32,218 nt of DNA from JABCPE02 sp963519075 (GTDB lineage Bacteria; Bacteroidota; Bacteroidia; Flavobacteriales; Weeksellaceae). Under the pieces are notes generated by a model. It saw only the letters and a program-made list of their open reading frames with translations, made no database searches and was not told where the DNA came from. Shown piece by piece: positions 16,067-22,831 of this stretch. Within the stretch, counting starts at the first letter, position 1, and every line of letters starts with the position of its first letter. The stretch is from contig CAUQMH010000010.1 of the NCBI GenBank assembly GCA_963519075.1, positions 1 to 32,218 on the forward strand, in the 5' to 3' direction. The position numbers and the translations under genes were made by a program.

Positions 16067-16729
16067 ATGAGAAAAATATGTCTAATATCCTTGGTATTTT
16101 TAGCGCAAATATTTTTTGCCCAGACTGCGGCTCAGATTATTGATAAAAATATCCAAAACACAGGAGGTTTAGTCCAGTGGAAACTCCTAAATACTATCCT
16201 GCTTCAGGGAAAAGTGGTTTTGGGAGTGAATGAGGAATACCCTGTGAAAATCTACCAAGCCAGACCGAATCTTACCAAAACCATCGTGGTAAATGGGAAA
16301 AAAGAGCAGGTGATAGAGGGCTATGACGGGAAAAAGGGCTACGCTATGAACTACGCCGTAAATAAACTCCAAGAATACCCAAATTATAAGCCAGAGAGCT
16401 TCGATACGGATTTTATCAATTATGAACAAAAGGGCTTCACAGCAGAGCTTTTGGGAGTAGAAAAACTCGGAGATAAGGAAGTTTTCAAAGTGGAACTTAC
16501 CAAAAATGTGAATAAAACCATTTACTATTTTGACAAGCTGTCCTACCTGCTTTTAAAGGAGGAAAAGAGGGGAGAGACCATCACTTATTCCGATTACAAA
16601 AAGGTAGGAAATCTCCTGATGCCATTTAGAATAGAGGCTTCCTCGCCGAAAAAGGATTCGGACTATGTGATGATTTTTAGTAAAATAGAACTAAACAAAG
16701 CCTTTAAGGAAGATACCTTTAAATTCTAA
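16067..16729 (+). CDS. LolA-like exported protein (outer-membrane lipoprotein-sorting type)
   Basis: The ATG at 16067 gives 220 residues with a clear signal peptide (MRKICLISLVFLAQIFFAQ); the frame is open upstream into kdsB in another phase, but that extension is not real. The mature part resembles the LolA/LolB-like beta fold found in many Bacteroidota proteins: AAQIIDKNIQNTGG, KIYQARPNLTKTIVVNG, EVFKVELTKNVNKTIYYFD, YLLLKEEKRGETITYSDYKKV. True LolA carries lipoproteins across the periplasm; this group is more divergent, and its cargo is unknown. It lies 17 bases after kdsB, ending an operon convergent with ffh. Confidence 0.75.
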   Translation: MRKICLISLVFLAQIFFAQTAAQIIDKNIQNTGGLVQWKLLNTILLQGKVVLGVNEEYPVKIYQARPNLTKTIVVNGKKEQVIEGYDGKKGYAMNYAVNKLQEYPNYKPESFDTDFINYEQKGFTAELLGVEKLGDKEVFKVELTKNVNKTIYYFDKLSYLLLKEEKRGETITYSDYKKVGNLLMPFRIEASSPKKDSDYVMIFSKIELNKAFKEDTFKF

Positions 16730-16735
16730 AAAACA

Positions 16736-16764
16736 AAAATCCCTTCTGTGAGAGAAGGGATTTT
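16736..16764. terminator. Bidirectional terminator between the LolA-like gene and ffh
   Basis: A 12-bp perfect stem (AAAATCCCTTCT / AGAAGGGATTTT) with a 5-base loop, an A-run on the left and CTTTTATT on the right. Confidence 0.88.
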
Positions 16765-16775
16765 CTTTTATTCGT

Positions 16776-18146
16776 TTATTTTCCTCCGAAAGGCATTCCG
16801 CCGCCCATTCCTGGGAGTCCGCCGCCTTTGCTCATCATAGACATCAGCTGCTTGCCTTGTGGGCTTTGCAGGAGTTTCATAGTCTTGCCAAGCTGCTCGA
16901 ACTGCTTCATCAGAGCGGTTACTTCTTCTACTTTTCTTCCGCTTCCTTTGGCTATTCTTTGTCTTCTCGGCATGGTGATGATGCTCGGTCTTCTTCTTTC
17001 TTCTGGCGTCATGGACTGTATCATCGCCTCTATATGTTTGAAGGTATCGTCATTGATATCCACATTTTGGGCTACTTTTCCCATTCCTGGTATCATACCC
17101 ATGAGGTCTTTCATTCCTCCCATTTTCTTCATCATCTGGAGCTGTTTTAGGAAGTCATCAAAACCAAGTTCGTTTTTCTGAATTTTTTTGTTGAGTTTCT
17201 TTGCTTCTTCTTCATCGAACTGCTCTTGGGCTCTTTCTACCAAGGAAACCACATCTCCCATTCCTAGGATTCTGTCCGCCATTCTGTCTGGATAGAAAAT
17301 ATCTAGGGCGTCCATTTTCTCGCCTGTGGAGATGAATTTTATCGGTTTATTAACCACGGAACGAATCGTAAGCGCCGCGCCGCCTCGGGTATCACCATCT
17401 AATTTGGTAAGGACTACTCCGTTGTAGTTCAGCACCTCGTTGAACGCGTTGGCTGTATTTACGGCATCCTGCCCTGTCATGGAATCCACTACGAAGAGCG
17501 TTTCAGAAGGTTTTATGGTCTGATGGACACTGCGGATTTCGTTCATCATTTCTTCATCGATAGCCAAACGCCCAGCAGTGTCTATGATCACTACATCGTG
17601 TTTATTTTGTTTAGCGAAATCGATGGCGTTTTGTGAAATCTGAACAGGATTTTTGTTTTCTAGTTCTTTATAAACAGGCACGCCTATCTGCTCTCCGAGA
17701 ACTCCCAGCTGGTCGATAGCTGCAGGTCTGTAGACATCACAGGCTACTAGTAGAGGGTTTTTGTTCTTTTTCTTTTTGAGGAAGTTTGCCAGTTTTCCAG
17801 AGAAAGTGGTTTTCCCTGAACCCTGAAGCCCAGCGATGAGAATAATGCTGGGTTTGTCCGCCAGATTGATGCCTTCTTGCGTGCCGCCCATTAGCTCCAC
17901 CAGCTCATCATGAACGATTTTGGTCATCAGCTGCCCAGGAGTGAGCGAGGTGAGGACATTCTGCCCGATGGCTTTGTCCTGCACTCTTTTGGTGAGATCT
18001 TTGGCTACTTTGTAGTTTACATCGGCATCCACCAAGGCACGACGGATTTCTTTAACCGTTTCTGCTACATTGATTTCTGTGATTTTCCCTCTTCCAGAGA
18101 GGTTGTGCAGTGCTTTATCTAATTTGTCTTGTAAACTCTGAAACAT
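16776..18146 (-). CDS. ffh: Signal recognition particle protein Ffh (SRP54)
   Basis: This GTPase recognises signal sequences and membrane helices on ribosomes and, bound to SRP RNA, delivers them to FtsY. The 456-residue protein has the helical N domain (1-85), then the G domain with G1 GLQGSGKTT (106-114), CDVYRPAA, DTAGR and TKLDGDTRGGAAL. The methionine-rich M domain (about 320-456) contains the RNA-binding block MPRRQRIAKGSGR and ends in GGGLPGMGGGMPFGGK. The C-terminal Gly/Met tail is usual. The matching SRP RNA gene lies downstream in this window on the same strand. A TATTTTTG box sits 24 bases upstream of the ATG. Confidence 0.97.
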   Translation of the reverse strand: MFQSLQDKLDKALHNLSGRGKITEINVAETVKEIRRALVDADVNYKVAKDLTKRVQDKAIGQNVLTSLTPGQLMTKIVHDELVELMGGTQEGINLADKPSIILIAGLQGSGKTTFSGKLANFLKKKKNKNPLLVACDVYRPAAIDQLGVLGEQIGVPVYKELENKNPVQISQNAIDFAKQNKHDVVIIDTAGRLAIDEEMMNEIRSVHQTIKPSETLFVVDSMTGQDAVNTANAFNEVLNYNGVVLTKLDGDTRGGAALTIRSVVNKPIKFISTGEKMDALDIFYPDRMADRILGMGDVVSLVERAQEQFDEEEAKKLNKKIQKNELGFDDFLKQLQMMKKMGGMKDLMGMIPGMGKVAQNVDINDDTFKHIEAMIQSMTPEERRRPSIITMPRRQRIAKGSGRKVEEVTALMKQFEQLGKTMKLLQSPQGKQLMSMMSKGGGLPGMGGGMPFGGK

Positions 18147-18169
18147 AGTATTTCTTTAATAATGAGCTG

Positions 18170-18177
18170 CAAAAATA
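18170..18177 (-). promoter_or_regulatory. -7 box for ffh
   Basis: Reads TATTTTTG on the minus strand (TAnnTTTG), 24 bases before the ffh start. No clear TTG at -33. Confidence 0.55.
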
Positions 18178-18223
18178 ATAAAATAAATAAACTAAAAGTG
18201 TTTTTTCTATTCCAAAAAATTCT

Positions 18224-18231
18224 TACCTTTG
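18224..18231 (+). promoter_or_regulatory. -7 box of a short intergenic transcript
   Basis: TACCTTTG matches TAnnTTTG; the -33 position is a T-run without TTG. It faces the surface-protein gene and is divergent from ffh. Confidence 0.5.
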
Positions 18232-18237
18232 TGTAGT

Positions 18238-18408
18238 ATTTCTTCAGGTAAAGAGTAAAAACTGATAAAAATCACAAAAAAGAATGAAAAATAATTTGCA
18301 TACATTAAAAAATAGTGTAAGTATACCACACAGATTTATTAACCAACAGAATAATGTGTTTTCACAGAGGTATAGACTGCCCCTATAGGTAGTCTATACC
18401 TCTTTTTT
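18238..18408 (+). ncRNA. Candidate short transcript or attenuated leader upstream of the surface-protein gene
   Basis: The 307-base gap between ffh and the TMF-type gene contains a -7 box at 18224 and a strong terminator ending at 18408, defining a transcript of about 170 nt. It contains a 34-codon frame (ATG 18284, TAG 18386-18388) with A-rich sequence before the ATG. That stop codon spans the loop and 3' arm of the terminator hairpin. It could be a leader with attenuation, a small RNA or an unrecognised small gene. The small protein matches nothing I know. Confidence 0.35.
18366..18408 (+). terminator. Strong intrinsic terminator 46 bases ahead of the surface-protein gene
   Basis: A 16-bp stem (18366-18381 with 18388-18403, one G-U pair) has a 6-base loop CCTATA and a T tail. 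Its place between promoter and gene makes it either an attenuator or the end of a separate RNA. Confidence 0.85.
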
Positions 18409-18453
18409 ACATCAATATATATAATAGAATAAATAACAATTAAATTTAATATT

Positions 18454-20754
18454 ATGAACAAAGTATTATTTATAGCATTATTGTTGTCTGGAATAGCAGT
18501 CAATGCACAGGCCACAAATGGAATGGTAGGTATCAATACCAACCAGCCTAAAGCTACACTACACATAGAGGCTGGAGCAAGTGAGAATAAAGGACTTATT
18601 ATTCCACGAATTACCCCAGCAGAGATGAAAACCATGAGCAGCCAGCCTCACTTTGGGTAGGATCAGAATGCCATTATTACCTATCTAAAACAAGACCTGC
18701 CCGTAGCAGACCGTACAGGTAAGTTGGTAAATGTAGCAGAAGCAGGCTATTACTTCTATAACCATACTGCTGCTAAATGGCAGAAGTTTGGCGGTGGAGC
18801 AGAGCAGGATCTTAGAATGGTGGGAAATTATAACCATGTTACCCAAGACGGAGGGATAGGTAATAATGGTACCAGCTTAGGAAATGGCTCTCAGAATATA
18901 GGAATAGGGGCGAACTATCAATGGTTTACTAATGCTAGTAGTCTTACAGGAAATAGGAATATAGCTATGGGGGCAGAGAACTACAGTATTCGTAATGGTA
19001 CTATGTCAGGGTCAAATAATACAGCAATAGGAAGTCTTTTGTTCACTATGAGTAAAGGCGGAAGTATGCAGGGAGAATACAATGTAGCTGTGGGGGCTGA
19101 TATATACACAACTAACAAATTAAATGCTAAGTTTACAGGGAAATACAATGTTTCTTTGGGAGGTGGCTCATTTAAACTTTCGGATGGAGACTTTTTAGGA
19201 TATAACAATATAGGTGTCGGCGTAAATGTATACCAACTTCGTAATGATTTGTCAGGGTATAGAAATATTGCTTTGGGGCTAGGTTCATTTTATGCGCTAA
19301 ATGGTAGTCTTTCGGGAAGCGACAACATAAGTATTGGAAATACTCTATATACTATGCAGAGCGGGGATATGTCCGCGAGCAATAATATCGCTATGGGAAA
19401 TAGTATATATATTCTCAATAAAGGCACAGGAGCTGTATTTTCAGGAGTTCAGAATACAAGCATTGGGCAGAATATATTTAATCTAATGAACGGTGACTTT
19501 ATAGGAGCCTCCAATATAGGTATGGGGCGCTCTCAATATATTCTAGGTTCTGGGAATATGGCAGGGGCTATTAATATAGCCATTGGGCAGGAGTCCTATT
19601 ATGTAGTAAATGGAGACATCACAAACACCGCTAGAAACAACATTGCCTTAGGGAGTAAAATCTATCGTTTGAGTAGTTCCAGCACCTCTACATTTTCAGG
19701 GGCTAATAATATAGGAATAGGAGATACTTTATATGACTTGCCTGCAGGAGGAAATCTTACAGGGACTAGAAACATAGGCATGGGGAATGGTGTGTTCAGG
19801 CTCTCTACAGGAGATTTCTCAGGAAATGATAACATAGGAATAGGAACTAATGTTATGCAGGCTTCTGGTGGTATCACAGGAAATGATAATATTGGGATAG
19901 GAAATAATGCCATGAGCAGCAATACTGGAATTATAGGAAATTATAATTTGGCATTGGGATATGGTGCTATGAGAATTAATAAGGCAATACGAGGAGGACA
20001 AAATGTTGCGATAGGATATTTCGCATTAGGAGGAGGAACTCAGGCTGTGGATATGACAGGAGAACATAATGTTGCTATAGGAACACAAGCTCTCCAAAAT
20101 AATACTACTGGAGAATATAATGTTGCCATAGGTCATCTAACATTATTAAAAAATACGACAGGAATTATTAATATTGCACTAGGTACAGGTTCACTTGTGG
20201 CTAATACCACAGGAAGCCAAAATATCGCATTAGGGAACGGAGCTCTTAGTAAGAATACTACAGCACATAATAATATTGCTATGGGGATGCAGGCATTACA
20301 AGATAATACTACTGGAATGGAAAATATAGCACTGGGAAGAAGTAGTCTTGCATCTCTAAGCTCAGGGAGTGATAATATCGCTATAGGCCGTTATTCTGGA
20401 GAGTTTATTAGAAATGGCGGTAATGGGAATATCCATATAGGAACTAATTATGTTCCATTTGCTAGTCCAGAGTTGGATAATGTAATAGCCATAGGGCATA
20501 AAATAAGACCTAATACTACTACAGGTATGGATAATGTGATACTATTAGGACATGATAATAATGGTACTCAAGATGCTCCTAAAATAGGTGTAGGAACTTA
20601 CAAACCACAGGCTAAAATGCATGTAAAAGGAAGTATCATAGTAGGTAATGATACTAATACATGTAATTCTAATACAGAGGGAGCCATCCGCTATGACAAA
20701 CCTTCTAAAAAATTCCAAGGTTGTGACGGGTCTAGCTGGGTAAACCTAAACTAA
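18454..20754 (+). pseudogene. TMF-type repeat surface protein (YadA-head-like), interrupted by an in-frame TAG
   Basis: The first 68 codons give a signal peptide (MNKVLFIALLLSGIAVNAQ) and the stretch MVGINTNQPKATLHIEAG typical of flavobacterial surface and tail-fibre-like proteins, then stop at TAG 18658-18660. The same frame continues without further interruption (DQNAIITYLKQDLPVAD, AGYYFYNHTAAKWQKFG) through about 29 repeats to a C-terminus ending KKFQGCDGSSWVNLN at 20754. Restoring the codon gives about 765 residues. The repeats (N-I-A/G-I/M-G at each start) resemble the left-handed beta-roll heads of trimeric adhesins. No T9SS sorting domain or membrane anchor is visible at the C-terminus. 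Without readthrough only a 68-residue stub is made. It is preceded by a terminated leader and followed by a strong terminator. Confidence 0.85.
18895..20580 (+). repeat. Protein-level tandem repeats, about 29 units of two classes
   Basis: Units begin NIAIG or similar. Units 1-15 are mostly 19-23 residues with Tyr/Phe at position 9 and a G-x-F/L/M-x-G motif near the end (NIAMGAENYSIRNGTMSGSN is one). Units 20-24 are 17 residues of the widespread N-x-A-I-G-x-x-A-L-x-N-N-T-T-G form. Units 16-19 are intermediate and 25-29 degenerate. DNA identity between units is limited, so the array is old rather than freshly duplicated. Confidence 0.88.
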
Positions 20755-20789
20755 GACTTGAGGCTGTAGGAAAAATTAGCTCTTTTACT

Positions 20790-20829
20790 CATAAAAAATC
20801 TATGTCTTTTTGGGCATAGATTTTTTATG
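20790..20829. terminator. Bidirectional terminator between surface-protein gene and PepSY gene
   Basis: A 15-bp perfect stem (CATAAAAAATCTATG / CATAGATTTTTTATG) with a 10-base loop. The genes on both sides converge on it. Confidence 0.82.
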
Positions 20830-20859
20830 TTTGTTGTTTTTGGGCAGGGAAAAGTAAAT

Positions 20860-22059
20860 TTAAAACTGCTTTTTCACTCTGTTCCACCAGATCATCAGCC
20901 CTGTGACAGGCAGAAGAAACCCGATGAGGGACATGAAGAAGTAGAAAATAATGCTGGGCAGTCCCATGATTTCGCCGGTGTGCAGAGGGCGGGCTATCAT
21001 GGTAAACTGTTTGCTCAGCGGTTTGTCGGCAAAGAGGTCTTTGGATTTCAGCTGTCCCGTTTTGTCAAGGCTTATTTCATCGGTAAACATCGCCCCGAGA
21101 GTATTCTCCGAGTTGATTTTCGTAATCTGGTAGCGCGGGCTTTCTGCATTTGGCAGGATGATGGTGGTATTCCCCTCATAGTTGAGGTGTTTCTGTGTTT
21201 CGGCGAGAATTTGGCTCAGCGGAACGGAATTTACATCCGTGTTTTCTTTTTCGTCCTGCTGGGCGAGCATGTCCTCCATCAGTTTTGCAAATTCATCATC
21301 TTCTTTGGGAGCGGTTTTATCGGCATTGATTTCCGAGAGAGACTCCCCACCGAGAGAAGTGATGATGGCATTTTTGACCCATGGATAAGTTACATAAAGC
21401 CCCGTAACGGCTATCAGCAGAAGGAAAACCATAGAATAGATGCCCATAGTCCTGTGCAGGTCATAATTGATTCTCTGGAATTTAGCACTGAATTTTACCG
21501 TAAGGCTTTCTTTTAGGAATTTGAGCCTTTTCGGAAGCCACAACACAAAGCCCGAGAAAAGCAGCAACACAAAAATAATGACCGAACCGCCCACTATCTG
21601 CCGCCCAAAACTGCCCAAGAGAAGGTTCCGGTGCAGACCAAGCACAGTTTCAAAAAAGCCGTCTAAACTGTGGTCTTGGGCGCCGAGTTCCTCCATGGTA
21701 TAGGGATTAAAATAAGTGGAATGCAGGTATCCCTGCGCATCTGTGTAAGAAATGCTCCAGCTTCTGCCCTTGTCTTTTGGGATGAAAAGCGAGGTGATGT
21801 TTCTGCCCTTTTGAGTAAAATCTTCCTGAATTTTGTTTATATCGATGGGCGTATCAGCGCTTTGGATAAAAACTTTGTCGTAATTATAAAGGTCTATAAT
21901 CTGCGTTTTGAAAGCGTAGATGCACCCCGTAAGGCAGATGGTGCAGATGACCAAAAAAGAAACCAGCGCCCCCCAGAGGTGGAATAGCCCCATGGCGTAT
22001 TTGAAGAGGCTTTCGTCCTTGCGCCTTTTACGGATGAGTATTTTGCGTAGTTTTCCCAT
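20860..22059 (-). CDS. PepSY-associated membrane protein (PepSY_TM family)
   Basis: The protein is 399 residues with four predicted transmembrane helices: about 28-52 (starting GLFHLWGALVSFLVICT), 152-172 (VGGSVIIFVLLLFSGFVLWLP), 205-228 (GIYSMVFLLLIAVTGLYVTYP) and 370-392 (IIFYFFMSLIGFLLPVTGLM). A large periplasmic part lies between the last two. His residues at helix starts (FHLWG, LHRNLLLG, DLHRTMG, LHTGEIMG) are characteristic of the family; some relatives reduce siderophore-bound iron or bind heme. It lies downstream of a TonB-dependent siderophore-type receptor and a lipoprotein on the same strand, so a role in iron acquisition is likely. It may also be transcribed from its own promoter in the 79-base gap upstream. 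Confidence 0.88.
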   Translation of the reverse strand: MGKLRKILIRKRRKDESLFKYAMGLFHLWGALVSFLVICTICLTGCIYAFKTQIIDLYNYDKVFIQSADTPIDINKIQEDFTQKGRNITSLFIPKDKGRSWSISYTDAQGYLHSTYFNPYTMEELGAQDHSLDGFFETVLGLHRNLLLGSFGRQIVGGSVIIFVLLLFSGFVLWLPKRLKFLKESLTVKFSAKFQRINYDLHRTMGIYSMVFLLLIAVTGLYVTYPWVKNAIITSLGGESLSEINADKTAPKEDDEFAKLMEDMLAQQDEKENTDVNSVPLSQILAETQKHLNYEGNTTIILPNAESPRYQITKINSENTLGAMFTDEISLDKTGQLKSKDLFADKPLSKQFTMIARPLHTGEIMGLPSIIFYFFMSLIGFLLPVTGLMIWWNRVKKQF

Positions 22060-22080
22060 ATTGATGATCTGATGAAAGAA

Positions 22081-22120
22081 GCACTAAGACAATAGCCCCT
22101 GCCTTAGTGCTGCAAATATA
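22081..22120 (-). promoter_or_regulatory. Internal promoter (-7 box) and 5'-end hairpin ahead of the PepSY gene
   Basis: On the minus strand, TATATTTG (22120-22113) matches TAnnTTTG. Directly after it, 22110-22081 forms an 11-bp stem (GCACTAAGGCA / TGTCTTAGTGC, one G-U) with an 8-base loop. The hairpin would sit at the very 5' end of the message, 21 bases before the ATG. No T-run follows, so it is not a terminator. Confidence 0.55.
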
Positions 22121-22138
22121 AAGTAAAATGAAAAAATG

Positions 22139-22810
22139 TTATTTCTTTCTTGGCTTGAAGTTCACTTCTTTTACCACTTCCTCAAATTTAGTATACTGCT
22201 CTGGAGAAAGCGTTTTCTTGATAACAGCTTTTCGCTGGGTGTCAAATTTTTCCCAGTATTCTTTGGCTAAATCATTGTTTCCATGGTAGACATCATGCGC
22301 ATCATTGAAAGATTTTTCAAAAGCGTCATTGGCGGCATTTACTACTTTCATTTGTTCGTCAGAAAGCTGAGCTTCTTTTTGGATTTTAGCAAGAAGTTCA
22401 TCGTTGTATCTTGGTCTTTTTCGGGAGTTTTCATCCACGAATTTGTTGAAGATTTCCATTTGTTCCGGGCTCAGCACTTTGCTCATTTCCTCCGCCTGCT
22501 GTTTGGTGATTTCCTCATTTTTAATTCCCAAAGCTACTCTGTCCATCTTGCCGGACTGTTTGGCTGCTTGGAAGCTTTCTTCGCGCATTTTTTGGAATTT
22601 AGCTGTAATTTCGTCAAACTGCTTTTCCTTTTCTGTATCTAATTTCAGCTCGGCTTTTACGGGAGCAAAATCAAGTGGTTTTCTCTTTTTATCGGCAGGT
22701 TCTTCTTTTTTTGTTTCGTTCTGCCCTGCCGGTTTATCTTCTTTCTTTTGGCATGATACCACTACTGCGGAAGCCAAAAGTCCTGTGTAAAATAAATGGG
22801 ATAGTTTCAT
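22139..22810 (-). CDS. Lys/Glu-rich helical lipoprotein of Spy/LTXXQ-like character
   Basis: This 223-residue protein has a lipoprotein signal (MKLSHLFYTGLLASAVVVSC, Cys20), a charged linker rich in Lys, Glu and Pro (about 21-50), and a helical region. The helical region contains two similar segments: MSKVLSPEQMEIFNKFVDEN near residue 130 and IKKTLSPEQYTKFEEVVKE near 200. The LSPEQ motif followed by a helix is seen in periplasmic Spy/CpxP-type and related metal-stress proteins. It lies 21 bases after the TonB receptor gene, so it is likely co-transcribed with it. The function is unknown; a periplasmic partner for metal or siderophore handling is inference from position. Confidence 0.75.
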   Translation of the reverse strand: MKLSHLFYTGLLASAVVVSCQKKEDKPAGQNETKKEEPADKKRKPLDFAPVKAELKLDTEKEKQFDEITAKFQKMREESFQAAKQSGKMDRVALGIKNEEITKQQAEEMSKVLSPEQMEIFNKFVDENSRKRPRYNDELLAKIQKEAQLSDEQMKVVNAANDAFEKSFNDAHDVYHGNNDLAKEYWEKFDTQRKAVIKKTLSPEQYTKFEEVVKEVNFKPRKK

Positions 22811-22831
22811 TTTGAATTTATTTAATGTTGA

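Noticed and set aside
18339..18635. 98-residue minus-strand open frame ahead of the surface-protein gene
   Set aside because: It overlaps the signal peptide and terminator of the plus-strand gene, and no promoter or family pattern was seen.
18895..20580. Regular repeats as a CRISPR array or DNA satellite
   Set aside because: Periodicity is at the protein level (17 to 23 codons, variable), with diverged DNA and no constant repeat or spacer.
20827..21516. 229-residue plus-strand open frame
   Set aside because: Antisense to the PepSY gene, whose helices and family motifs are clear. The frame has low-complexity, unnatural composition.
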